A DNA stretch of 64,000 nt, taken from NCBI RefSeq assembly GCF_004217115.1, contig NZ_SHKN01000001.1:1925781-1989780 (forward strand), read 5' to 3'. The stretch comes from Ancylomarina subtilis. GTDB lineage: Bacteria > Bacteroidota > Bacteroidia > Bacteroidales > Marinifilaceae. The notes under the pieces are model-generated. The model was not told where the DNA came from and made no database searches. It saw nothing but the letters and a program-made list of their open reading frames with translations. Positions 27,882 to 35,777 of this stretch are shown piece after piece; within the stretch, counting starts at the first letter, position 1, and each line of letters begins with the position of its first letter. Both the position numbers and the translations under genes were made by a program.

Positions 27882-28499
27882 TTAAATACTCACTTTCAGA
27901 TTCTTTTGGATAAACTGAGTCAAAATATCAATCGCCACATGATTATTACCACCCTGAGGAACAATGATATCTGCATAACGTTTGGTTGGCTCAATAAATT
28001 GCAAATGCATCGGCTTAAGCGTATCCTCATATCGGTTTAAAACCACATCAACTGAACGACCACGCTCAACAATATCACGCTTAATCACTCGATTCAATCT
28101 GTCATCAGCATCGCAGTCGACAAAAACTTTGATATCCATCAGGTCGCGCAGCTCGGGTTGAGTTAAAGCCAAAATACCCTCAATGATAACCACTTCGGTT
28201 GGCTCAACACGAACGGTTTCTTCAGAACGTGTGCAAGTTAGATAGGAATAAATAGGTTGATCGATTGCCTTACCATCTTTCAATTGCTTTAAGTGTGCTT
28301 GCAACAATTCAAATTCAATTGAGTTTGGATGGTCAAAATTAATTTTCTGACGCTCTTCCAATGGTAGGTGACTACTGTCACGGTAATAGGAATCTTGAGG
28401 TAACACAGCAACCTCGCCCTTAGGTAAACGATCAATTATCTTTCTCACAACGGTCGTTTTACCCGAACCTGTGCCTCCAGCTATTCCAATTATTAACAT
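27882..28499 (-). CDS. udk: Uridine kinase
   Basis: 205 residues. Phosphorylates uridine and cytidine to UMP and CMP in nucleotide salvage. P-loop GGTGSGKT at residues 8-15, then VLPQDSYYRD, the substrate segment 'NFDHPNSIEFELL', the catalytic region 'PIYSYLTCTRSEET', and the lid Arg cluster KRDIVERGRSVD. Full length. Divergent from manA, with an inverted repeat over its promoter. Confidence 0.95.
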   Translation of the reverse strand: MLIIGIAGGTGSGKTTVVRKIIDRLPKGEVAVLPQDSYYRDSSHLPLEERQKINFDHPNSIEFELLQAHLKQLKDGKAIDQPIYSYLTCTRSEETVRVEPTEVVIIEGILALTQPELRDLMDIKVFVDCDADDRLNRVIKRDIVERGRSVDVVLNRYEDTLKPMHLQFIEPTKRYADIIVPQGGNNHVAIDILTQFIQKNLKVSI

Positions 28500-28530
28500 G
28501 CGAAATGGTATTTAAATCAAATATTATAAA

Positions 28531-28558
28531 TTTGCACTAATTTTGCAGTGCAAAGATA
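28531..28558 (-). promoter_or_regulatory. udk promoter with overlapping inverted repeat
   Basis: On the minus strand TATCTTTG (28551-28558) is a perfect -7 box. The inverted repeat TTTGCACT-N8-AGTGCAAA (28531-28554) overlaps its end and the start site. A related TTTGCAC...TTAGTGCA pair lies at the prs promoter. Confidence 0.5.
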
Positions 28559-28729
28559 CAAATTTTATGCTGAGTTTTTAATTCAAGCCTGGTTGCTAAT
28601 GGATACAATTCCATCAGATATCAAATTCATTTGACAGATTGAAGTAACTAAAATTACCAGCAAGTTAAATATATCATCGTATTAGATCAGACACGTTTAG
28701 TCTAAGCCAAATATTCCAAAATAGTCTTT

Positions 28730-29710
28730 ATGAACTTATATCCTTTAAAATTCACACCTATTCCAAAAGAAAAAATTTGGGGTGGGAATCGCTTAAATTC
28801 AATTCTAAATAAAGAATTCAACCCTGATAATCAAACAGGTGAAAGTTGGGAAATTTCAGGTTTGGAAGATGATATTTCTGTTGTGAAAAATGGCTTCCTT
28901 GAGGGAAACGATTTGGAGGAACTGATAGAAGTTTATATGGGAGAATTGGTAGGCGATAAAGTTTATGACCAATTCGGTATCGAGTTTCCACTCTTGATTA
29001 AATTTATTGATGCCAGCGAGAATTTATCCGTACAAGTTCACCCTGACAATGACTTTGCAATTGAAAAGCATAAGGCTTATGGGAAAACTGAGATGTGGTA
29101 TATTATTGAAGCTGAAAAAAATGCAGAGCTTTTCATTGGTTTCAATCAAACCATGAATAAAAACCTGTTCCTTGATGCCATTCAAAATGGAAATTTGCCT
29201 GAGTTGATCAATACTGAAAAAGTTGAATCAGATACCTGCTATTTAATTCCTGCCGGCAGAATTCATGCCATTGGCAAAGGCGTTCTTTTAGCAGAAATCC
29301 AACAAACATCGGATATTAACTATCGAATTTACGATTGGGACAGACGTGATGCAGACGGAAATACCAGAGAACTTCATCTCGATTTTGCCAAAGAAGCCCT
29401 GGACTACAATTATGAGAAAAAACACAAAACAGACTTTGAGCATAAGATGAATGCAACATCCGAGCTTGTGAAATGTCCTTTTTTCTCAACAAACATCCTG
29501 GAATTCAACAAAACGATTGAGAAAGATTACTTCCATCTTGATTCATTTGTTATTTATATTTGTTTAGATGGCGAGTGTGAGATTCAATATGATGATGAAG
29601 AAACGGTTTCATTGACAAAAGGAGAAACCGTTTTGATTCCAGCCAGTTTAAAAAATCTGACTTTAGCACCTAAACAAGACACCAAACTTATCGAAGTCTT
29701 TATTCAGTAA
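28730..29710 (+). CDS. manA: Mannose-6-phosphate isomerase (type I)
   Basis: 326 residues. Interconverts mannose 6-phosphate and fructose 6-phosphate, feeding mannose into glycolysis or GDP-mannose synthesis. Cupin-type metal enzyme with the zinc site in LSVQVHPDNDFA (about residue 95-105), EMWYIIEAE, and the later CYLIPAGRIHAIGKGVLLAE in part, with His and Glu. N-terminus KFTPIPKEKIWGGNRL is typical of the short bacterial form. Cytoplasmic, likely monocistronic. Confidence 0.93.
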   Translation: MNLYPLKFTPIPKEKIWGGNRLNSILNKEFNPDNQTGESWEISGLEDDISVVKNGFLEGNDLEELIEVYMGELVGDKVYDQFGIEFPLLIKFIDASENLSVQVHPDNDFAIEKHKAYGKTEMWYIIEAEKNAELFIGFNQTMNKNLFLDAIQNGNLPELINTEKVESDTCYLIPAGRIHAIGKGVLLAEIQQTSDINYRIYDWDRRDADGNTRELHLDFAKEALDYNYEKKHKTDFEHKMNATSELVKCPFFSTNILEFNKTIEKDYFHLDSFVIYICLDGECEIQYDDEETVSLTKGETVLIPASLKNLTLAPKQDTKLIEVFIQ

Positions 29711-29789
29711 TCTAAATTCAGTTTACACAGTAAAAAACAGGCTCTCTTCATCAAAATATAAAGGTCAATCAATATAATGACACTCAATA

Positions 29790-29820
29790 TTTCGATTAAG
29801 CAAGTTTCTGATTAACTTTG
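29790..29820 (+). promoter_or_regulatory. Promoter of engB
   Basis: TAACTTTG at 29813-29820 is a perfect -7 box. A weak -33-like TTTCG lies at 29790-29794, about 19 bp upstream. Confidence 0.5.
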
Positions 29821-29842
29821 CCCAGCAAAAAAAATATAAAAC

Positions 29843-30445
29843 ATGAAGGTCAATACAGCCGAATTTATAATCTCGAATAGCGAAGTAAAAAAATGCCCCA
29901 AAGCGAATATGCCGGAGTATGCTTTTATTGGACGTTCGAATGTTGGGAAATCATCCCTGATTAACATGCTAACGAATCACAAGAGTTTAGCTAAAATTTC
30001 AGGAAAACCAGGAAAAACCCAACTGATCAACCATTTCTTGATTAATAAAGAATGGTACTTGGTCGACCTTCCCGGATATGGTTATGCCAAAGTTTCAAAA
30101 AACTTACGCAGTGGTTTCAGTAAAATCATCTATAGCTATATCGAAAGCCGTGAAAATTTAGTTAACCTATTTGTTTTGGTTGATTCACGTCACGATGCAC
30201 AACAAATCGACCTTAACTTTATGGAATGGTTGAATGTAAACGGTATTGCTTTTTCCATCATTTTCACGAAAGCCGATAAGCTTACAAAAAAGAAACTGGC
30301 TGATAACATTGAAGCATACAAAAAACAAATGCTGGTAAGATGGGAAGAAATGCCTCCTTATATTATCAGTTCCTCTTCATCCGGAATGGGACAAGAAGAG
30401 ATTTTAAATTTTATCGAAGAAACCAATAAGATTGTCAGCTTCTAA
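29843..30445 (+). CDS. engB: Ribosome-biogenesis GTP-binding protein EngB (YihA/YsxC)
   Basis: 200 residues, complete TrmE-Era-EngA-EngB-Septin-like GTPase. G1 [10 protein letters not shown] (about 30-39), G2 region with [12 protein letters not shown]3 [11 protein letters not shown]4 FTKADKL and G5-like ISSSSSGMG. Required for late assembly of the 50S ribosomal subunit in characterised bacteria. Own promoter and terminator, so probably monocistronic. Confidence 0.95.
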   Translation: MKVNTAEFIISNSEVKKCPKANMPEYAFIGRSNVGKSSLINMLTNHKSLAKISGKPGKTQLINHFLINKEWYLVDLPGYGYAKVSKNLRSGFSKIIYSYIESRENLVNLFVLVDSRHDAQQIDLNFMEWLNVNGIAFSIIFTKADKLTKKKLADNIEAYKKQMLVRWEEMPPYIISSSSSGMGQEEILNFIEETNKIVSF

Positions 30446-30459
30446 AAAATACAAGCAAA

Positions 30460-30488
30460 GAAGATTTCCCTCCGAAATCTTCTTTTTT
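30460..30488 (+). terminator. Terminator of engB
   Basis: The perfect stem GAAGATTT / AAATCTTC with a 7-nt loop is followed by six T. Confidence 0.85.
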
Positions 30489-30581
30489 CATTATAAGCCC
30501 CAATCAATTAACTCGTTCAAATACAAGAGTACAAATACAACATTTGCACTCCATTTTTTATTAAAAACTAGTTTATATTCT

Positions 30582-30610
30582 TAAATTTGCACCATCATTA
30601 TTTTAGTGCA
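30582..30610 (+). promoter_or_regulatory. prs promoter with downstream half-repeat
   Basis: TAAATTTG (30582-30589) is a perfect -7 box. The segment TTTGCAC (30586-30592) and the downstream TTAGTGCA (ending 30610) form an imperfect inverted repeat like that at the udk promoter. Confidence 0.5.
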
Positions 30611-30683
30611 GTTATAAAGAATTTAATCAATTCAATAAACAGTGTACTAGAGTCACTTACAACATCAGTAAAACAGCCAACTT

Positions 30684-31616
30684 ATGAATGCCCCAATTAA
30701 AATTTTTGCAGGTTCAAAGAGTGAAAAATTAGCAGCCGAAATTGCTAAAGCAGCCGGATTAGAAGTCGGTAACTCAAGTATCATCAACTTTAGTGATGGT
30801 GAATTTGAAGTTGCTTTCGAAGAGACCGTTCGTGGATCACATGTATTTATCGTTCAGTCTACTGTTCCTCCTGCTGACAACTTAATGGAACTTTTAATGA
30901 TGATTGATGCTGCCAAAAGAGCATCTGCTTATAAAGTTTGTGCCGTAATGCCATATTTCGGGTTTGCTCGTCAGGACAGAAAAGATCGTCCCAGAGTAGC
31001 TATCGGGGCAAAACTAGTAGCCAACCTATTAATGGCTGCAGGCGTAGACCGTGTTATGACAATGGACTTACATGCTGATCAAATTCAAGGATTCTTTGAC
31101 ATCCCGGTTGATCACCTTTATGGTTCATCGGTATTATTACCTCACATTAAGGAATTAAATCTTGAGAATCTTGTCATTGCTTCTCCGGATATGGGAGGTA
31201 GTAAACGAGCAAATGCCTATGCCAAGTATTTAAATGCTGGCCTTGCCATTTGTCACAAAAGAAGAGAAAAAGCGAATGTAGTTGGTGAAATGACTGCTAT
31301 TGGTGATGTAGATGGCAAAAATGTTGTTATTGTGGACGACATGATTGATACTGCAGGAACCATTGCAAAAGCTGCCGACATGCTAAAAGAAAAAGGAGCG
31401 CTAAGCGTTAGAGCTATTGCTTCACACGCTGTTCTTTCTGGTCCGGCAAACGAAAGAATCGATGCATCTTCGCTTGTAGAGGTTATTTTCACCGATTCTA
31501 TCCAATTGGATGGTGTTTCTTCTAAGATTAAAACACTAACAATTGCTGATATTTTCGCAAAAACAATCCTTAATGTTTATAATAACGAGTCAATTAGCTC
31601 GAACTTTATTATTTAA
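30684..31616 (+). CDS. prs: Ribose-phosphate pyrophosphokinase
   Basis: 310 residues. Makes PRPP from ribose 5-phosphate and ATP for purine, pyrimidine, NAD, His and Trp synthesis. Shows the N-terminal NFSDGEFEVAFEE, the flexible-loop and ATP-site region YFGFARQDRKDRPR, the metal site TMDLHADQIQGFFDIPVDHL, and the PRPP-binding loop VVIVDDMIDTAGT. Cytoplasmic hexamer in relatives. The leader of about 90 nt contains an inverted repeat next to the promoter. Confidence 0.96.
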   Translation: MNAPIKIFAGSKSEKLAAEIAKAAGLEVGNSSIINFSDGEFEVAFEETVRGSHVFIVQSTVPPADNLMELLMMIDAAKRASAYKVCAVMPYFGFARQDRKDRPRVAIGAKLVANLLMAAGVDRVMTMDLHADQIQGFFDIPVDHLYGSSVLLPHIKELNLENLVIASPDMGGSKRANAYAKYLNAGLAICHKRREKANVVGEMTAIGDVDGKNVVIVDDMIDTAGTIAKAADMLKEKGALSVRAIASHAVLSGPANERIDASSLVEVIFTDSIQLDGVSSKIKTLTIADIFAKTILNVYNNESISSNFII

Positions 31617-31620
31617 TTGA

Positions 31621-31693
31621 TATATTTGCGGCGAATTTTGGTAAAACTATTTATAATCGTGTGATGGGATATGACTTGAGCCTACTTACCAAA
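31621..31693 (+). promoter_or_regulatory. Promoter and structured leader of rplY
   Basis: TATATTTG (31621-31628) is a perfect -7 box. The leader of about 100 nt contains TTTGGTAA (31637-31644) pairing perfectly with TTACCAAA (31686-31693), enclosing about 41 nt. It may be an autoregulatory ribosomal-protein leader; no named family was recognised. Confidence 0.45.
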
Positions 31694-31735
31694 GGCGATG
31701 AAATTTGTATTGAGTAACACAGCAAAAAAAGTAAA

Positions 31736-32314
31736 ATGAAAACTTTAGAATTAAAAGGTTCATTAAGAACAGATCTAGGAAAAAAAGCAACTAAAGCTTT
31801 GCGTAGAGCAGAATTAGTTCCTTGCGAACTTTACGGTGGTGAAGAAAACATTCACTTTTCTGTACAAGAAAAAGATCTTAAAAAATTGCTTTTCACTCCT
31901 GAGGTGTATATTGTAAAATTCGATGTTGAAGGAAAAGTATTTACTTCAGTAATGAGAGAAGTTCAGTACCACCCAGTAACTGATAAGCCACTTCACGTTG
32001 ATTTCTTCCAGGTAACTGAAGATAAAGCATTCGAAGTTGAAGTACCTATCAAAGTTGAAGGTTTCGCAGTTGGTGTACAGTCAGGTGGTAAGCTTGCAGT
32101 AAACCTTAGAAAACTTAAGGTAAAAGCATTGATGAAAGATCTTCCTGAAGCTCTTCCAATTAATGTTACTGAGTTGGGATTAGGAAAAAGTATCCAGGTT
32201 GGTGCTTTAAACTATGAAAATTTAGAATTATTGAACGCTAAAAATGCTGTTGTTGTTCAGGTAAAACTTACCAGAGCTGCTCGTGCTGCTGCAATGGCTG
32301 CACAAGGCAAATAA
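31736..32314 (+). CDS. rplY: 50S ribosomal protein L25 / general stress protein Ctc
   Basis: 192 residues. The N-terminal L25 domain, about 1-90, binds 5S rRNA (LELKGSLRTDLGKKATKALRR in parts, PCELYGGEENIHFSV). The C-terminal CTC beta domain, about 95-180, shows VEVPIKVEGFAVGV and 'GGKLAVNLRKLKVKAL', followed by an Ala/Arg-rich tail. This is the long form typical of the Bacteroidota. It has a terminator downstream, so it forms a one-gene unit. Confidence 0.95.
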   Translation: MKTLELKGSLRTDLGKKATKALRRAELVPCELYGGEENIHFSVQEKDLKKLLFTPEVYIVKFDVEGKVFTSVMREVQYHPVTDKPLHVDFFQVTEDKAFEVEVPIKVEGFAVGVQSGGKLAVNLRKLKVKALMKDLPEALPINVTELGLGKSIQVGALNYENLELLNAKNAVVVQVKLTRAARAAAMAAQGK

Positions 32315-32359
32315 GCATTGTCAAAAGCATACTGATAGAAATATCGGTGAAAATACAAG

Positions 32360-32393
32360 CTCCCAAGCCATTGCGCTTGGGAGTTTTATTTTT
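32360..32393 (+). terminator. Terminator of rplY
   Basis: The perfect stem CTCCCAAG / CTTGGGAG with an 8-nt loop is followed by TTTTATTTTT. Confidence 0.9.
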
Positions 32394-32508
32394 GGAACCA
32401 ACTTATATTTACGTTCACAATAAAATGGAACGAACTTATAACTCTAGCATAATAGATAAAAACTATTGATTAAATTGGCCTTTATTCTCCTTACAAATTA
32501 CGAGTAAC

Positions 32509-33174
32509 ATGTTTAAATGTATTAAAAATTTATTCTTGGGAAATAAAGCCAATGACTCTGAAAAAAACGCTAATATGAAGTACTTAATTGTCGGACTCGG
32601 AAATATTGGACCTGAATATTATCACACCCGTCACAATGTTGGTTTTAGAATTTTAGATGCTTTGGCTGAAATGGCCAAAATTGAGTTTAAAGATGGCCGA
32701 TATGGAGCCATTGCAGAATATAAATTCAAGGGGCGTCAGTATATTCTGGTGAAACCAAGCACCTACATGAATTTAAGTGGTAAGGCTGTAAACTATTGGC
32801 TACAAAAAGAAAATATTCCTGTTGAGAACATGATGATTTTGGTTGACGATTTGGCGCTTCCATTCGGAACTCTTCGCTTACGTCCCAAGGGAAGTGATGC
32901 GGGACATAATGGATTGAAACACATCAACGAAACCTTAGGCCATCAAAACTATACCCGATTACGTTTTGGTATTGGATCTGATTTCAGCAAAGGCAAACAA
33001 ATTGATTACGTCCTTGGCAAATGGTCAGAAGAAGAGCTTGAAAAACTACCCGAGCTTTATAAAATCTGTATCAACATGATTAAGGGAATAAGCACGATAG
33101 GTGTGCAACGCACCATGACGGCTTACAACACAAAAAAAGAGCCTAAAAAAGCGAACAACGAGTCTGCCCAATAA
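32509..33174 (+). CDS. pth: Peptidyl-tRNA hydrolase
   Basis: 221 residues. Recycles tRNA from peptidyl-tRNA released by stalled ribosomes. Core begins [21 protein letters not shown] (in part) at residue 23, with the conserved Asn and catalytic His in TRHNVGF. Also present are [27 protein letters not shown] and [11 protein letters not shown] basic 22-residue N-terminal extension ([16 protein letters not shown]) precedes the core; an ATG at 32575 is the alternative start. First gene of a likely operon: pth, S4-domain gene (43 bp), DUF4924 gene (39 bp), EamA gene (23 bp). Confidence 0.94.
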   Translation: MFKCIKNLFLGNKANDSEKNANMKYLIVGLGNIGPEYYHTRHNVGFRILDALAEMAKIEFKDGRYGAIAEYKFKGRQYILVKPSTYMNLSGKAVNYWLQKENIPVENMMILVDDLALPFGTLRLRPKGSDAGHNGLKHINETLGHQNYTRLRFGIGSDFSKGKQIDYVLGKWSEEELEKLPELYKICINMIKGISTIGVQRTMTAYNTKKEPKKANNESAQ

Positions 33175-33217
33175 GGCTTAAAATTAGACCTAATTATCTC
33201 AGAATTGAAAGTACACT

Positions 33218-33598
33218 ATGAACGATAAGGTAAGAATTGACAAATGGCTATGGGCTGTTCGTATTTTCAAAACGCGAAGCATGGCGGCCGAAGCTTGTAA
33301 AAAAGGGAAAGTTACTATTGAGGGGGTTACCATTAAACCATCCCGTGAGGTGAAACAAGGCGAAGTGATCAATTTAAGAGTTCCTCCTATTACCCGATCA
33401 TATAAAGTTCTTGCAATTTCGGGCAAGCGAATGTCTGCAAAACTAGCCGTCGATTTTGTGAAAGATGTAACAGCTCAGGATCAACTCAATTTGCTGGATG
33501 CAACTAAAAACTTTGGCTTCGAAAAAAGGGACCGAAGTATTGGCAGACCCACCAAGCATGACAGACGAATGATTGACAAGCTTAAAGGAAATGAATAA
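33218..33598 (+). CDS. S4-domain RNA-binding protein (HslR/Hsp15-like)
   Basis: 126 residues. An S4 domain occupies about 1-65, opening RIDKWLWAVRIFKTRSMAAE and containing KKGKVTIEG and KPSREVKQGEVI. The rest is a basic tail (RSIGRPTKHDRRMIDKL). In E. coli, Hsp15 binds 50S subunits carrying stalled nascent peptidyl-tRNA. The position directly after pth fits a shared ribosome-rescue role, which is inference. Confidence 0.9.
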   Translation: MNDKVRIDKWLWAVRIFKTRSMAAEACKKGKVTIEGVTIKPSREVKQGEVINLRVPPITRSYKVLAISGKRMSAKLAVDFVKDVTAQDQLNLLDATKNFGFEKRDRSIGRPTKHDRRMIDKLKGNE

Positions 33599-33637
33599 AC
33601 GAATATTCGAAACGATTTAATAAAAGAAATTCCAAAG

Positions 33638-34177
33638 ATGATTATAGCACAAGAAAAAAGAAAGACCAATTTAGCTGAATATATTCTTTACATGTGGCAA
33701 ATTGAGGACTTGATTAGAGCTTATAAATTTGACATTAACTTGATTTCAGAAGCCGTTCTTAAACATTTCAATCAACCTGAAGAAAAACAAACTGAGATTA
33801 GGGACTGGTATGAAAACCTAATCGAGATGATGAAAATTGAAAAGATCGAAGAAAAAGGTCACCTTCAAATCATCAAGAACAATATAAACGAGCTATTCGA
33901 TTTCCACTTGCACTTACTTAATAACAAAAAGGATACGACCTATATTGCTTTGTTTCAAAAGTCGGCTGGTCATATTGCCGAATTCAGAAGCAAATCGCAA
34001 GCAACGGATGAGAATAATGATATCGAACTGTGCCTGACAGCCCTTTATGGTATTCTATTGCTGCGCCTTCAGAAAAAGGAAGTTTCAAAAGATACGCTTG
34101 CGGCGGTGAGTTCTTTTAGCGAAATGATAGCGACACTAACAGCTAAATACAAGGCTTTCGAAGAGGATAAAGACTAA
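33638..34177 (+). CDS. DUF4924 family protein
   Basis: 179 residues of an uncharacterised, Bacteroidota-restricted helical family. It opens 'MIIAQEKRKTNLAEYILYMW' followed by IEDLIRAYKFD, a family-typical start. There is no signal peptide or membrane segment, so it is cytoplasmic. Predicted to be mostly alpha-helical throughout, with acidic C-terminus. It sits between the S4 RNA-binding gene and the EamA transporter gene in one transcription unit. Function unknown. Confidence 0.85.
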   Translation: MIIAQEKRKTNLAEYILYMWQIEDLIRAYKFDINLISEAVLKHFNQPEEKQTEIRDWYENLIEMMKIEKIEEKGHLQIIKNNINELFDFHLHLLNNKKDTTYIALFQKSAGHIAEFRSKSQATDENNDIELCLTALYGILLLRLQKKEVSKDTLAAVSSFSEMIATLTAKYKAFEEDKD

Positions 34178-34200
34178 ATAACTGAGAATAGAGACAAAAC

Positions 34201-35064
34201 ATGCTACAAGACAAATACAAAAACTGGCTTTTACTCCTATTGGTTTCTTTTATTTGGGGCAGCCCCTATATTCTGAGAGAAATCGCACTTAAAAGTTTCA
34301 CGCACAGTCAGGTTGCTGCATTTCAGGTTTTCTTATCCTTCGTTTTGTTTCTGCCACTCATATTTAAAAATTTCAATAAACTCAATAAAGAAAATATAGG
34401 GCCCTTATTGCTTTCCGGCATAGCCGGAAACATAGGCCCTTCATTCTTCTTTGCCAAGGCTCAAACCCTCATCAATTCATCAACAGCCGGCATGCTCAAT
34501 GCCATGCTGCCAAGTATCACTCTTATTCTTGCAATTTTACTTTTCAAGAGCAAGTCGAATCGCAATATGCTTTTAGGAATCAGTCTGGGTTTAATAGGAT
34601 CTTGCATCATAGCCCTTACGGGAGATTCCTTTGGCAGCACACAGATAATGGGCGTATTTTATGTGTTTATGGCGATTCTTTCGGTTGCAGTTAGTATCAA
34701 TTTAATCAGTTTTGCTTTGCTTAAACTAAACGGTATTGAAATTGCATCACTGGCCTTTCTATTTGTAGGTCCAATGGCTGGTATTTTCCTTTTAACTACC
34801 GATTTGCAAACGGCTGTTCATTCTGATAATTTCACACAAAGTGCAGCGATGCTTGCTTTATTAGCTGTTTTAACCTTTTTTGGCGTCATCTTCTATAACC
34901 AATTGATAAAACGATCGTCACATGTTTTTGCTGCATCCATAGCCTATCTCATTCCTGTTGTCGCTTTATTTTGGGGCATTACTATTGGAGGTGATCAAAT
35001 TACCATCAGTCAAATTCTAGCTATTTGCCTCATACTTGTGGGCGTTAATCTGACACATCGATAA
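34201..35064 (+). CDS. EamA/DMT-superfamily membrane transporter
   Basis: 287 residues with about ten hydrophobic segments in two EamA repeats (about 8-138 and 150-285). Markers are LVSFIWGSPYILREIALK near the N-terminus, SSTAGMLNAMLPSITLILAI in the first repeat and ASIAYLIPVVALFWGITIGG in the second. Such permeases move small metabolites across the inner membrane; the substrate cannot be predicted. Last gene of the pth operon. No clear terminator was seen after it. Confidence 0.9.
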   Translation: MLQDKYKNWLLLLLVSFIWGSPYILREIALKSFTHSQVAAFQVFLSFVLFLPLIFKNFNKLNKENIGPLLLSGIAGNIGPSFFFAKAQTLINSSTAGMLNAMLPSITLILAILLFKSKSNRNMLLGISLGLIGSCIIALTGDSFGSTQIMGVFYVFMAILSVAVSINLISFALLKLNGIEIASLAFLFVGPMAGIFLLTTDLQTAVHSDNFTQSAAMLALLAVLTFFGVIFYNQLIKRSSHVFAASIAYLIPVVALFWGITIGGDQITISQILAICLILVGVNLTHR

Positions 35065-35069
35065 ACCCT

Positions 35070-35303
35070 TCAACTTTTTCTACAAAAAAACTTTATTGCC
35101 CTGTACACAAATAGAATACCCAGGATAATTAGAATAGGTGTTTTTAAGTATTCAAATCCGGAGTAAACCAAAGGAGAGCCAACATCGATAAATAAAAAGA
35201 AATCTCTGAATAAGTCTTGAGTTTCATGATTGCTGTGTATTAAATCAAAACATGGGCTTTCTAATACATTAGATAAGGCAACTCCTTGCTCTAACGCTTC
35301 CCC
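35070..35303 (-). pseudogene. Possible remnant reading frame without start codon
   Basis: A 78-codon minus-strand frame is open from just after a TAG at about 35310 to a TGA at 35070-35072, and overlaps the end of the 68-residue gene at 35291. It has no ATG, GTG or TTG in a suitable place. The translation ends with a membrane segment (TPILIILGILFVYRAIKFF). It may be the rest of a frameshifted small membrane protein or a chance frame. Confidence 0.3.
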
Positions 35304-35497
35304 TTTCTTAATGATTTTCTATTTGCTATTACAAGTAAAAGAGCCGTGACACCACCAACAATTATGGATCTTATAATTTCTGATTTTAAAGCCCCTCTTG
35401 TATCATTAAAAATCATATCCGATAAGTATTCTACACCGAAATATGAAACACTTAGAAATACTCCAAAAAACAAAAATGCTATAATTATTTTTTTCAT
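35291..35497 (-). CDS. Small hypothetical membrane protein
   Basis: 68 residues from the ATG at 35497 (a TTG at 35515 would add six). Two predicted transmembrane segments: IIIAFLFFGVFLSVSYFGV near the N-terminus and IIRSIIVGGVTALLLVIAN near the C-terminus, with a basic end (RKSLRKGKR). Family not recognised. It lies between a terminator hairpin and an EamA gene on the other strand. Confidence 0.55.
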   Translation of the reverse strand: MKKIIIAFLFFGVFLSVSYFGVEYLSDMIFNDTRGALKSEIIRSIIVGGVTALLLVIANRKSLRKGKR

Positions 35498-35552
35498 AGG
35501 ATTAAATTTCAACAATTGAACCTGAGTGCATAACTAATAATACAAAGCCGGA

Positions 35553-35599
35553 AAAGAGAGCCCCTCATGATTGGGATAAATCCCATCAGAAAAGCTCTC
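35553..35599 (-). terminator. Hairpin terminator after the DUF4302 gene
   Basis: A two-part stem: outer GAGAGC / GCTCTC and inner TGATTGGGAT / ATCCCATCA. It is followed on the minus strand by TTTTCC. A second hairpin (CTCTCCGA / TCGGAGAG, 35706-35727) lies closer to the gene but has no T-run on this strand. Confidence 0.55.
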
Positions 35600-35777
35600 C
35601 AACCGACCAACTAACTAAATTTATTTAAAATCATTATATCAGATAAAAACAATGATTATTAACTGTATACTCAATTATAAAAGTTATAAACAATAGTGAT
35701 ATATACTCTCCGAGTTAAATCGGAGAGCTCTTTTGAAATAATATGTGTACTGTATCCCCAATAGATAGAATAAAAGC

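Noticed and set aside
35706-35727. Hairpin CTCTCCGA / TCGGAGAG as the DUF4302 terminator
   Set aside because: There is no T-run on the minus strand; the two-part hairpin at 35553-35599 fits better.
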